Below, piece after piece: positions 26,370 to 34,684 of a stretch of 42,702 bases of DNA (within the stretch, counting starts at the first letter, position 1; every line of letters begins with the position of its first letter). Source of the DNA: Paenibacillus sp. oral taxon 786 str. D14. Its GTDB lineage: Bacteria > Bacillota > Bacilli > Paenibacillales > Paenibacillaceae. The stretch is taken from the NCBI RefSeq assembly GCF_000159955.1, contig NZ_GG695976.1, positions 1 through 42,702 of the forward strand, written 5' to 3'. The translations under genes and the position numbers were made by a program. The notes beneath the pieces were generated by a model, which saw nothing but the letters and a program-made list of their open reading frames with translations, was not told the DNA's origin and made no database searches.

Positions 26370-26933
26370 TTACAAATTGACGTCCACCTTGATCGGCAAC
26401 CTTTCATTTTTATCAATCCCTAAATACTTTAAGGTTTCGGCGGTAGAGTGATGATGCAAGATCGATTTAATGATCGAGATGGCAACCCCTTTATAGTAGG
26501 CATGGTAACCGAAGGTCTTGCGCAACGTATGCGTTCCGATCTTCTCCGAAATACCAACCTCTCTGGCCGAACGATTAATAATGCGATAGGCCTGCTGGCG
26601 GGTAATCGGCCGGCAATCCTTCTTGGACTTGAACAAGTAGTCCCCTGGTTGCCAATCGATCATGCTCAAATACTCCTTCAAGATTTCCCCAATATTGCAG
26701 TTGAGATAATGCGCCTGGTCTTCCCCTGTTCGTTCATTCTTCACGTATAGGAACTGCTTCGGTTTCTCGCCGTCCCACACATCCTCGACAGTAAGACTTA
26801 GTAAATCAATTAAACTAATGCCGGTATTAATCCCCAGCACGAAAAGTAATAAGTCTCGAACCGAATGTTTACGCAACTCCTCCTTCATCGCCTGAATGGT
26901 TTCAAGGTCTCGAATCGGATTAACAAACTCCAC
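26370..26933 (-). CDS. Short tyrosine recombinase, first catalytic Arg replaced
   Basis: The 187-residue protein is a tyrosine recombinase catalytic domain without the N-terminal core-binding domain. HxxR is present (H135, R138 in HTLRKTF), as are a histidine-rich LHHHS (H162) and the nucleophile candidate Y170 in LKYLG. The first catalytic arginine, expected in TGLRISDLL, is missing: the sequence reads TGISLIDLL with S40 (codon AGT) at that place. The start is GTG, 8 bases after GGAGGGA. Proteins of this short type occur widely in bacilli. The missing arginine predicts loss of strand cleavage, although DNA binding may remain. An inverted repeat lies just upstream (26952-26990). No other mobile-element gene is near. 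Confidence 0.88.
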   Translation of the reverse strand: MEFVNPIRDLETIQAMKEELRKHSVRDLLLFVLGINTGISLIDLLSLTVEDVWDGEKPKQFLYVKNERTGEDQAHYLNCNIGEILKEYLSMIDWQPGDYLFKSKKDCRPITRQQAYRIINRSAREVGISEKIGTHTLRKTFGYHAYYKGVAISIIKSILHHHSTAETLKYLGIDKNERLPIKVDVNL

Positions 26934-26951
26934 AGAGAATCCCTCCGCATA

Positions 26952-26990
26952 ATGTTACATAATTTAATACTAACATACATTAAGTAACAT
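26952..26990. repeat. Inverted repeat upstream of the recombinase
   Basis: ATGTTAC (26952-26958) and GTAACAT (26984-26990) flank a 25-base AT-rich spacer that itself contains a TTAAT/ATTAA pair. It lies 19 bases upstream of the recombinase start. It could be an operator or a recombination core site. Confidence 0.5.
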
Positions 26991-27060
26991 CTCAATGAAT
27001 GAGTGACTCAGATTCACCACGCTGCCTATACCTTTAAAACAGGTTTAGACAAAAATGAAA

Positions 27061-27090
27061 GAGGCCCCTCCATGTTTCAGAAATGGCCTC
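27061..27090 (-). terminator. Hairpin that would terminate minus-strand (antisense) transcripts
   Basis: GAGGCC (27061-27066) pairs with GGCCTC (27085-27090), with further CCAT/ATGG pairing inside. On minus it is followed by TTTCATTTTT. No minus-strand gene ends nearby, so it would stop RNA reading through from the transporter operon antisense to the AraC gene. Confidence 0.6.
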
Positions 27091-27124
27091 AAAAAAGACA
27101 ACGAACCGTTATTCATATTTCAAT

Positions 27125-27143
27125 AGTTGTCCAAAAGTTGTCC
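27125..27143 (+). promoter_or_regulatory. Direct repeats before the AraC-type regulator gene
   Basis: AGTTGTCC occurs at 27125-27132 and again at 27136-27143, 11 bases apart or about one helical turn. It lies immediately upstream of a TATAAT (27147-27152). The spacing suits binding by an AraC-type dimer, perhaps autoregulation. Confidence 0.5.
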
Positions 27144-27183
27144 CTTTATAATAGATAAAAACAAAATCACGAAGGTGAAAAGG

Positions 27184-28002
27184 ATGACAAACATTTTTTA
27201 TGTCGAGTACGATGCAACACATAACAGCCAGTTTGTCTTTGACATTCCGAATGGACATGATTGTTGGCTATTAGTCATCACGCAAACTCCCGCTCTCTTT
27301 TGGGTAGAGGGAAGTTTGAAGGAATACCCGCCTCACTGCGCAGTGCTTTATAAGCCGCATCAAAAAATATATTACCGGGCTTGTGCTGAACAATATATCA
27401 ATGATTGGATCCGCTTTGAGACCGATGAACCCTACGTGATCGAATCCTCTTTACCCTTTGGAATTCCCTTCCCATTAGATGACCCTGAATATTGTCACAA
27501 GCTGTTCCAGCTGCTGGTCATCGAGAACACATTCAACAAAGACTACAGGAGATCGTCCATTGATCATCTGCTCCGAACGCTGTTTAATAAATTGCTGGAG
27601 TCTTACTTCCGCGAAGACATTGTTCCTCAGCACTATAACCTGATCAAGCTGCGGGCAGCTATTCATAATAACCCTGCCCACCCCTGGACCGTGTCAGAAA
27701 TGGCTGAAATTTTGAGCATCAGCCCTGGGTATCTTCAAGTCATCTACAAGAAGACCTTCGGACTTTCTTGTATGGATGATGTGATTCAATGTCGAATTCG
27801 CTTAGCTAAAGAATACCTCATACATAGTCACTACACAGTTGCAGAGATTGCATACCGGTGCGGATATCGAAATGTAGAGCACTTCTGCAGACAATTCAAG
27901 CAAATGACCGGTACCTCGCCAAGGAAATATCCCAAGCTCAATACCGGTCCAGATATAAATAGAGATAATGATAAGACCAAATCATTGGAAATTAACCTTT
28001 GA
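27184..28002 (+). CDS. AraC family transcriptional regulator
   Basis: The protein has an N-terminal cupin-like sensing region (about 1-150, with WLLVITQTPALFWVEG and PPHCAVLYKPHQKIYYRA) and a C-terminal AraC pair of helix-turn-helix motifs (about 165-260: WTVSEMAEILSISPGYLQVIYK and YTVAEIAYRCGYRNVEHFCRQFK). The start chosen is the ATG after GAAGGTGAAAAGG; an upstream TTG at 27127 would place the coding region over the promoter. It converges with and overlaps the importer permease by 11 bases, and probably regulates that importer. Confidence 0.94.
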   Translation: MTNIFYVEYDATHNSQFVFDIPNGHDCWLLVITQTPALFWVEGSLKEYPPHCAVLYKPHQKIYYRACAEQYINDWIRFETDEPYVIESSLPFGIPFPLDDPEYCHKLFQLLVIENTFNKDYRRSSIDHLLRTLFNKLLESYFREDIVPQHYNLIKLRAAIHNNPAHPWTVSEMAEILSISPGYLQVIYKKTFGLSCMDDVIQCRIRLAKEYLIHSHYTVAEIAYRCGYRNVEHFCRQFKQMTGTSPRKYPKLNTGPDINRDNDKTKSLEINL

Positions 28003-28849
28003 TGCCGGTCATGGTGATCCCTTGAACAAAATACTTTTGCCCGATAAAGAATAAAATGAGTACGGGAATAACCGTAATTAAGGATACCGCCATCAGCATC
28101 TGAATCTGTGAGGAACCGAAGGAATTCTGGAAAAATTGCAAACCGATTGCCAGTGTAAAGTTATGATCACTGTTTAAATAGATCAGCGGAGACATGTAGT
28201 CATTCCAATGGAAGGTCACCGACATGAGACCCACCGTAATCAAAGCTGGTTTGATAGCAGGCAGCAATATTTTGTAATAGATCTGAAAAGCATTAGCGCC
28301 GTCAATATATGCGGCTTCATCTAGGTCTTTCGGAATCGTCTTGAAGAATTGCCGCAGCAGAAAGATATTAAACGCACCTCCACCAAAAAAGGAGGGAATA
28401 ATCAAAGGCATTAACGTGTCCAACCAGCCCAGCTTGGTAAACAAGAGGTAGGTCGGAACCAGAGTCACCTGACTGGGGAGCATCATCGTCGCAAGCACGA
28501 CAGTAAACAGTACACCGTTAAACCGGGATTTAAATCGTGCAAAGCCATAAGCGACCAAAGAAGCCGAAATAACGGTTCCTAGCGTGGCAAGCACCGTTAC
28601 GGTTAGGGTGTTCAATGTATACCGGGTGAAATCCGCATACTGCCAACCTTCAACGAAGTTATTCCATGTGAACGTCTTCGGAATGATTTTGGGAGGCAGG
28701 GTATAAGCTTCTGAAGGAATTTTAAGAGCAGTGGAAATCATCCATATAAATGGGAAGATAAAAATAACAGCTATGACCGTTAACACCAAATAACTTAAGA
28801 CGGTGGTAATCCGGTCGGTGGTTTTTTTACTTCTATAATAAGCCTCCAT
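27992..28849 (-). CDS. Sugar ABC importer permease, MalG type
   Basis: This inner-membrane permease has about six membrane segments. The ATPase-contact EAA loop is EAAYIDGANAFQIYYKILLP, and the C-terminus is FVQGITMTGIKG. The frame has an upstream ATG at 28864, but the ATG at 28849 follows AGAGGTG and is a better start. It is the last gene of the importer operon at 27992-31212. Its 3' end overlaps the convergent AraC gene by 11 bases, with no terminator between the two. Confidence 0.95.
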   Translation of the reverse strand: MEAYYRSKKTTDRITTVLSYLVLTVIAVIFIFPFIWMISTALKIPSEAYTLPPKIIPKTFTWNNFVEGWQYADFTRYTLNTLTVTVLATLGTVISASLVAYGFARFKSRFNGVLFTVVLATMMLPSQVTLVPTYLLFTKLGWLDTLMPLIIPSFFGGGAFNIFLLRQFFKTIPKDLDEAAYIDGANAFQIYYKILLPAIKPALITVGLMSVTFHWNDYMSPLIYLNSDHNFTLAIGLQFFQNSFGSSQIQMLMAVSLITVIPVLILFFIGQKYFVQGITMTGIKG

Positions 28850-28865
28850 GGCTGCACCTCTCATA

Positions 28866-29759
28866 TTAGTTATCGTAATATACCCAGTGTCTGGAGGTCC
28901 GGTTTACGATTTGAGTAATGATCATGATGACGATAAACAATAACCAGGCCAAGGTCGAAGCGTAACCCATCTCGTAATATTTAAAGCCGCTGTTGTAAAT
29001 ATGCATCATATACGTATAGGTCGCATAGCTGGGACCGCCTTCGGTCAAAATGTAAGGCTGCATAAAAATTTGGAAGCCGCCGATGATCCCCATGACCAGG
29101 TTGAAATAAAGCGTTGGCGTTACCAACGGCAAAGTAATCCGGGTGATTTTAATGAAACTGCTGGCCCCATCTATTTCAGCACTTTCATACAGGGCTTCCG
29201 GTATATCCTGCAGTCCTGCGAGAGTAATGATAATGGAATTGCCGATCGTCCAAATCCCCATAATGATAATCGCCGGCATCGCCCATCTGGTATCGCTTAA
29301 CCAGCTAGGCCCAGTGATGCTGAACAGAGATAGAAAATAATTCACAAGTCCAAATTGGGAGTTGAAAATCCATCCCCAGAGCAGCGTCACCGCAACACCA
29401 GAGGTGATATAGGGAATGTAGAAGCTGGTTCGAAAGAAGCCCACTCCCTTTAGCTTTTGATTCAGCAACAGGGCAATTCCAAAAGCTGCAAACAAGCTGA
29501 GCGGAACCGAAACGAGCACAAAGTAAAGCGTATTTACCAATGAACGGTAAAACAGAGTGTCCTCCTTGAAGGCCCTGATTAGATTAGCCAAGCCGATGAA
29601 TCGGCCGGATCCGGTCATATCCATATTGGTGAACACTAAGATAATGGAGAAAACCATGGGATATAGGGTAAAGATCAAAAAACCCAAAAGCCATGGCGAA
29701 GTGAAGAGAAAGAAGTGCTTCTCCTCTCTTTTGGGGATTCTAATTTTTTGCACCTTCAT
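28866..29759 (-). CDS. Sugar ABC importer permease, MalF type
   Basis: This partner permease has about six membrane segments and the EAA loop YESAEIDGASSFIKITRITLP. GGAGG, 8 bases before the ATG at 29759, fixes the start; the frame is open further upstream but crosses a strong hairpin there. It works with the binding protein at 29857-31212. No ATPase gene is present. Confidence 0.95.
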   Translation of the reverse strand: MKVQKIRIPKREEKHFFLFTSPWLLGFLIFTLYPMVFSIILVFTNMDMTGSGRFIGLANLIRAFKEDTLFYRSLVNTLYFVLVSVPLSLFAAFGIALLLNQKLKGVGFFRTSFYIPYITSGVAVTLLWGWIFNSQFGLVNYFLSLFSITGPSWLSDTRWAMPAIIIMGIWTIGNSIIITLAGLQDIPEALYESAEIDGASSFIKITRITLPLVTPTLYFNLVMGIIGGFQIFMQPYILTEGGPSYATYTYMMHIYNSGFKYYEMGYASTLAWLLFIVIMIITQIVNRTSRHWVYYDN

Positions 29760-29798
29760 TCTTTCGCCTCCGTGACTGCCTTCGCTTGAGATTATAGG

Positions 29799-29824
29799 AA
29801 GGGAGGATTCACGAATCCTCCCTT
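29799..29824 (-). other. Intercistronic hairpin between binding-protein and permease genes
   Basis: The perfect 12-base stem AAGGGAGGATTC/GAATCCTCCCTT has a 2-base loop (effectively 4). It sits in the 97-base gap after the binding-protein stop and has no T-run. It could protect the upstream mRNA end or reduce read-through into the permease genes. Confidence 0.8.
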
Positions 29825-29856
29825 TCATCAACAGTTCATTCTTCTTTTGCTATGAA

Positions 29857-31212
29857 TTATTTACTTTGATGGATCGAGTCAAAAGCGGCCTGGATTTGTG
29901 AAGCAAAGGCTCCTGCTGCTTCCTCTGCAGATTTTCCCTGAACCGTAACCTCCTGCCAGACCTGCTCATACAGATCGCCAGCTTTAGCGATGGATCCGCC
30001 CCAAGGGAACGTTATCGCATCCTGCAACCCCGTCACAAAATCCAACATGGAGATATCCGTTCCTTCAATCTTCAAGTTAGCGAATGTAGTATCGGCCGAC
30101 TCCTTAAGTGCCGGAAGATTCACCTTACTGTACAGATCGCCTACCTCTTTATTGAGGGAAACCGTTTTAATATAAGCCCATGCAGCTTCTTTGTTCTTGG
30201 AGTCTTTGTTCATCGCAAATCCCGTTTGGAATTTAATGTTAACCGTTTTTCCGGACGGATCCTTTGGCGGCATGACAATTCCCCATTCGAAGTTGGATCC
30301 GATATTTTTAGCAATCGTCGAGGCTTCAAAGAGACCAAGTGGATACATCGCTGCTTTCCCCGCCGCGAACATCTGATCCATCGGCATACTCTTGGCGGCA
30401 GCATCATCCGGCATCGCTTTAGCTTTCACGAGGTCGCCAAACAATTGGTATCCCTTCAGTGTATTTTCATCATCCAGTGTCTGCTTGGTCCAATCTTCAT
30501 TATACGGCGCTCCGCCGTAGACAAATGGGGCAAAGCTTTGCAAGATCCAGTGAGATACAATCCCATAAATTCGATTGGCTCCTTCACCTGAAGAAACCTG
30601 TTTTGCGATATTCGCAAAGTCATCCCAAGTCCAGTCGTTTGTCGGGTACGGAACACCTGCTTTGTCAAAAATTTCTTTATTATAGGCAATCATAAAGTCC
30701 GAAGCAGTTGCCGGCATGCCTTCGCGTTTTCCATCCGGATCCACATATCCTCCGTCAACGCCTTCTGTAAACAGGGCCTCAAGATCTAGCTGATCCCTTT
30801 CAATGTATGGGTTCAGATCTTCAAACCACTTGGTCCGCAGCCCCTTCCAGTCTGGAGACATCATGATCACATCACCGGCATTTCCTGCGGCCAGGGCTGC
30901 ATCCAGCTTCACATCAACATTGTCCGCCGGAAGCCATACTTCATTCACCTTCACTTTAGGATATAGCTTCTTGAAGACCTTCGTAGCATCTTTTCGAGAT
31001 TGAAGCTCCTCTCCGCCGCCCCATCCGAATACTGTAATTTCTCCGGAAATTTCTTGCTCTGAATTAGCACCATTCCCTGCAGCAGAGTCATTTCCTGTAG
31101 CCGTGTCACTTCCTGCAGCAGTGTTCCCCGCCTGATTACTGTTGCCGCCTCCGCAGGCGGTGAGTCCAGTCATGAAGACGACGATGAATAAAATGAGCAA
31201 ATATTTTTTCAT
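29857..31212 (-). CDS. Extracellular solute-binding lipoprotein of a sugar ABC importer
   Basis: A signal peptide ends in lipobox LTAC (C20), then a tether rich in Asn, Ala and Gly, and the type I binding fold (ITVFGWGGGEELQSRKDATK). Strong AAAGGGGG precedes the ATG at 31212; the longer open frame upstream has no ribosome site. It delivers a sugar to the permeases encoded downstream. The ligand is unknown. The protein is not a close relative of the LplA-type proteins elsewhere in the window; it looks more like a maltose- or multiple-sugar-binding type. Confidence 0.94.
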   Translation of the reverse strand: MKKYLLILFIVVFMTGLTACGGGNSNQAGNTAAGSDTATGNDSAAGNGANSEQEISGEITVFGWGGGEELQSRKDATKVFKKLYPKVKVNEVWLPADNVDVKLDAALAAGNAGDVIMMSPDWKGLRTKWFEDLNPYIERDQLDLEALFTEGVDGGYVDPDGKREGMPATASDFMIAYNKEIFDKAGVPYPTNDWTWDDFANIAKQVSSGEGANRIYGIVSHWILQSFAPFVYGGAPYNEDWTKQTLDDENTLKGYQLFGDLVKAKAMPDDAAAKSMPMDQMFAAGKAAMYPLGLFEASTIAKNIGSNFEWGIVMPPKDPSGKTVNIKFQTGFAMNKDSKNKEAAWAYIKTVSLNKEVGDLYSKVNLPALKESADTTFANLKIEGTDISMLDFVTGLQDAITFPWGGSIAKAGDLYEQVWQEVTVQGKSAEEAAGAFASQIQAAFDSIHQSK

Positions 31213-31388
31213 ATGCAGATCCCCCTTTGCCGGATTCACGGATATGTGTTTCAAACGACAAATGAACATTAAGCCCTAAGTGGATTCCCTTGCATGATAA
31301 TTGATCTATTCTTATTCCAGTACATTTAGCCTACGCCCCCGACCCAGCAGACACCTCCCATTTCATTAACTTGGTTATCCTTTTGCAC

Positions 31389-31402
31389 TGATAGCGCTTC
31401 CA
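31389..31402 (-). promoter_or_regulatory. cre-like CcpA operator upstream of the importer
   Basis: Minus-strand TGGAAGCGCTATCA matches the cre consensus except for G at position 3. It lies about 180 bases upstream of the binding-protein start. Confidence 0.7.
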
Positions 31403-31524
31403 ATGCTATTTAAAAAATAAAGCTTTTGCCTATTCGAAAACAATGATCTATCCTTATTGATTTTTGATATATAATCATATTTAAAATTTTACATTAATAG
31501 CAGCATTTCGGTTTTTTATAAAAA

Positions 31525-31566
31525 AGACGCCTCCGTTTCAGCAATATCTGCTGATCGAAGACGTCT
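31525..31566 (-). terminator. Terminator after the deacetylase gene
   Basis: An interrupted hairpin has outer AGACG/CGTCT pairing and an inner 6-base TCAGCA/TGCTGA stem. On minus it is followed by TTTTTTATAAAAAA. It lies 27 bases after the stop at 31593. Confidence 0.8.
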
Positions 31567-31592
31567 ATTTGAAGCAACTCAATTATCAAAAT

Positions 31593-32234
31593 CTAGTTTA
31601 GCAAGCTGTTGCCAGCTAACTCCATTAACTCACGGATTGTCACAAACCGATACCCCTGGTCAGCCAATTCCGCAACAAGCACCCGAACGGCCTCAACTGT
31701 CTGAGTACGATCGCCATACCCGTCATGGAACAGGAAGATGCTGCCGTTATCAACAGTCGCCTTCGTCTGCTCCAAGATGTACTCTACGCCGGGTTGGGGC
31801 TGTTCCCAGTCCTTGGCCTCGCCATTGACGCAACCAATCACATCGTATCCGAACTCAGCTGCAAGCGAGAACACATCCTCATTCACGGCAAAATACGGTG
31901 GTCTGAAACTCGAGGGATGACGCCCGGTCACACGTCGAATCCGCTCGCTCGCCTGTTTGATTTCCCCGCGCGCTTCCCCTTGAGTCAACAGCGTTAAATC
32001 AGGATGCGAATACGTGTGGTTCCCAATCTCATGCCCAGCGGCATGAACTTCCTTGGCGAGTTCTTCAAACGCATCCATCTCTTGACCAATCATGAAAAAT
32101 GTCGCCTTCCCATTCACCTTCCGGAAAATATCCAGCACTTGTCTCGTAAATACGGGATGGGGCCCATCGTCGAACGTAAAGGCGACGACCTTCTCTCGGG
32201 TGGGGACCCGATGCACCAACGAACCATTGGACAT
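31593..32234 (-). CDS. Polysaccharide deacetylase family protein (CE4), no signal peptide
   Basis: A single NodB-homology domain of 213 residues shows the five family motifs: FTFDDGP (D22, D23), HTYSH (H73, H77, zinc ligands), RPPYF (R111), a tryptophan-containing segment near KDWEQ, and FLFHDGYGD (H170). There is no signal peptide or membrane anchor, so it is predicted cytoplasmic. It follows the GH51 arabinofuranosidase gene by 66 bases with no terminator between, behind a GGAGG site. CE4 enzymes include acetylxylan esterases and peptidoglycan and chitin deacetylases. The operon suggests it deacetylates imported xylo-oligosaccharides, which is inference. Confidence 0.93.
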   Translation of the reverse strand: MSNGSLVHRVPTREKVVAFTFDDGPHPVFTRQVLDIFRKVNGKATFFMIGQEMDAFEELAKEVHAAGHEIGNHTYSHPDLTLLTQGEARGEIKQASERIRRVTGRHPSSFRPPYFAVNEDVFSLAAEFGYDVIGCVNGEAKDWEQPQPGVEYILEQTKATVDNGSIFLFHDGYGDRTQTVEAVRVLVAELADQGYRFVTIRELMELAGNSLLN

Positions 32235-32300
32235 GATGGTATTCCTCCAATTATCCGCGTTTTAACTCGCTTAATGCCTTCTAACCTCTCTCATTTCTCT

Positions 32301-33785
32301 CTAGGAAAACGACAACACCACCACCGACATCGGCGGCAATTTGACCGACAAGCTGCCTTCATTTACGTCAGTAAACCCGTCAAAATCTTGCGGCTTCACC
32401 GTCTCTGGCTGATCAAAGGTATTGTGGGCATTCATATCCGTGTGGGTTAGGATGCGGCCCGTGACCTTCTTGGCCTCTCCCAATCCGCGCAACCGCAGCG
32501 TGACATCTGCCTGCTGATGCGGGTGAACGTTGCACAGACTGATGTCGATGGTGCCGTCTGCCCGTTTAGAGGCCGAACCGCTAACTTGAGGGATGGTATC
32601 CTCACCCATACGGTACTCATCTGTCTCAAGGTGAAGCGCGAGGGCTTCCGCATCCTGATGGACCTTGAACATTTCAAAGACATGGTAGGTCGGAGTCAGT
32701 AACATCTTCTCGCCTTCGGTTAAGATCATCGCCTGCAGGACGTTTAGGGTCTGGGCAATGTTCGCCATATGGACGCGATCGCAGTGACGATGGAAGATGT
32801 GAAAATGCAAGCCGGCGACGAGCGCATCCCGCATGGAGTTTTGCTGGTACAGGAAGCCGGGATTCGTGCCTGGCTCAACCTGGAACCAATTCCCCCATTC
32901 ATCAATAATCAGCCCAATTCGTTTCTGCGGATCATATTGGTCCATAATCGCCGAATGGCGCTTGATTAACTCGTCCATATGAAGCGCCAGCTTCATCGTC
33001 TCAAACCATTCGGCCTCATCGAAGCCCAGCGCAGGGCGTTTGACCTCAAATCCACCCGGCACGGTATAGTTGTGCAAGCTGAGTCCATCCATCATCGGAC
33101 CAGCTAGACGCATTAGCGTTTCCGTCCAATGGTAGTCATCGACATTGGCGCCCCCGGCTATTTTATAGATCCGGTTCTTCCCATAATTTCGGACATACGT
33201 TTGATACCGGCGATATTCGTCAGCGTAATACTCCGCCCGCATATTGCCGCCGCAGCCCCAGTTCTCGTTGCCGACGCCAAAGTACTTCAATTTCCACGGC
33301 TTCTCCCGCCCGTTTTCTCGGCGCCAGTTGGCCATTGGCGATTCACCATCGAAGGTCATATACTCGACCCACTCTTGCATCTCTTGCACGGTGCCGTTCC
33401 CGACATTGCCGCAAATATAAGGCTCTGCACCAAGCAGTTCACACAAATCAAAAAATTCATGCGTTCCGAAGTGGTTATTCTCCACCACGCCGCCCCAGTG
33501 GGTGTTCACCATCCGCTTGCGTTGCTCTCGCGGGCCGACGCCGTCCTTCCAGTGGTACTCATCGGCAAAGCAGCCGCCCGGCCAGCGAAGCACCGGGATG
33601 TTCAAACCACGTAATGCCTCCACCACATCGTTCCGGATGCCTCGGGTATTCGGAATCGGCGAATCCTCACCAACCCAGATCCCTTCATATATACAACGGC
33701 CGAGATGCTCAGCGAAATGTCCGTAGATATGGCGGCTGATCGTTCCAACGGCCTGGTCAGCACTTACCGTCATCGTTGCCTTCAT
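32301..33785 (-). CDS. abfA: Alpha-L-arabinofuranosidase, GH51
   Basis: This intracellular 494-residue retaining enzyme removes L-arabinofuranosyl side groups from arabinoxylo-oligosaccharides. The acid/base is E174 in GVGNENWG and the nucleophile E296 in [28 protein letters not shown] is another GH51 landmark. No signal peptide. It lies 33 bases after the permease gene in the same operon, which supports import of arabinosylated oligosaccharides before cleavage. Confidence 0.97.
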   Translation of the reverse strand: MKATMTVSADQAVGTISRHIYGHFAEHLGRCIYEGIWVGEDSPIPNTRGIRNDVVEALRGLNIPVLRWPGGCFADEYHWKDGVGPREQRKRMVNTHWGGVVENNHFGTHEFFDLCELLGAEPYICGNVGNGTVQEMQEWVEYMTFDGESPMANWRRENGREKPWKLKYFGVGNENWGCGGNMRAEYYADEYRRYQTYVRNYGKNRIYKIAGGANVDDYHWTETLMRLAGPMMDGLSLHNYTVPGGFEVKRPALGFDEAEWFETMKLALHMDELIKRHSAIMDQYDPQKRIGLIIDEWGNWFQVEPGTNPGFLYQQNSMRDALVAGLHFHIFHRHCDRVHMANIAQTLNVLQAMILTEGEKMLLTPTYHVFEMFKVHQDAEALALHLETDEYRMGEDTIPQVSGSASKRADGTIDISLCNVHPHQQADVTLRLRGLGEAKKVTGRILTHTDMNAHNTFDQPETVKPQDFDGFTDVNEGSLSVKLPPMSVVVLSFS

Positions 33786-33818
33786 CGCAAGTTTCTCCCT
33801 TCACGCCTGTAATTGTCC

Positions 33819-34676
33819 TTATCCTTTCACTGCACCTGCAATCATGCTCTGTTGTACTTGCTTGTTTAAGAGCAAATAAATGATCACCGTTGGGATGGTT
33901 GTGATCATAAGCCCGGCCCCAATAATGCCCCACTGCGTAATGTAGGTTCCGACCATCGACATCATTCCCACCGTCAATGTTTGATAATGTGTGTCATTAA
34001 TGAATGTCACCGCAAACATCAGTTCATTCCAGCAGGAAAGGAAGGTAAAGATCGATACGGTGGCAATCGCCGGACGAATCAACGGAAGAATAATGGAGAA
34101 GTACGTTCTGTAGACACCGCATCCGTCCATCACCGCAGATTCTTCGAGTTCGCGAGGGACGCCTTTGAAGAAGCTTCCCAGAATGAACACCGCCATGGGA
34201 ATCCCGAACGCCACATACGGGATAATCAGCGACCAGTAAGTATTCAGCAAGTGCAAGCTCTTCAACACCATGAACAGCGGCAGCAATGCCGCATGAATGG
34301 GAACCATCATCCCAAGCAGAATCAAGGTCATCGTTGCGTTGCTAAGCTTCCAATTCATTCTCGTGATGGCGTAAGCGGCCATCGAGGAGAGAATCAGCAC
34401 CAGGATGATTGAGGCCGCAGTGACCAACACGCTGTTGCCGAAATAATTCATCACATTACCGTCAGATAACGCTTTGGTATAGTTACTCCATAGAAGCTTC
34501 TTCGGGAAACCCGCGACATCGCCGCTGAAGATTTCACTATTGTCTTTCAACGAGAAGAACGCCAGCCAAATAAGGGGATAGACCTGAACGAACGCTACGA
34601 TGATGAGAAAAAATTGCAACAGGAATTTTCCCAAGAAGACTCGCTTGGGCAACCTTACTTCTGCAGTATTCAACAT
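33819..34676 (-). CDS. Sugar ABC importer permease, MalG type
   Basis: A permease of 285 residues with about six membrane segments and EAA loop EESAVMDGCGVYRTYFSIILP, ending MIAGAVKG. It starts 8 bases after the partner permease stop and precedes the arabinofuranosidase gene. Serves the binding protein at 35624-36943. Confidence 0.95.
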   Translation of the reverse strand: MLNTAEVRLPKRVFLGKFLLQFFLIIVAFVQVYPLIWLAFFSLKDNSEIFSGDVAGFPKKLLWSNYTKALSDGNVMNYFGNSVLVTAASIILVLILSSMAAYAITRMNWKLSNATMTLILLGMMVPIHAALLPLFMVLKSLHLLNTYWSLIIPYVAFGIPMAVFILGSFFKGVPRELEESAVMDGCGVYRTYFSIILPLIRPAIATVSIFTFLSCWNELMFAVTFINDTHYQTLTVGMMSMVGTYITQWGIIGAGLMITTIPTVIIYLLLNKQVQQSMIAGAVKG

Positions 34677-34684
34677 GCTCCCCC

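Larger units (their letters stand above)
31213..31592. other. Intergenic region upstream of the importer operon
   Basis: Between the binding-protein start and the deacetylase stop the DNA is AT-rich. It contains the cre-like site at 31389-31402 and the deacetylase terminator at 31525-31566. No small gene or structured RNA is visible. Confidence 0.5.
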
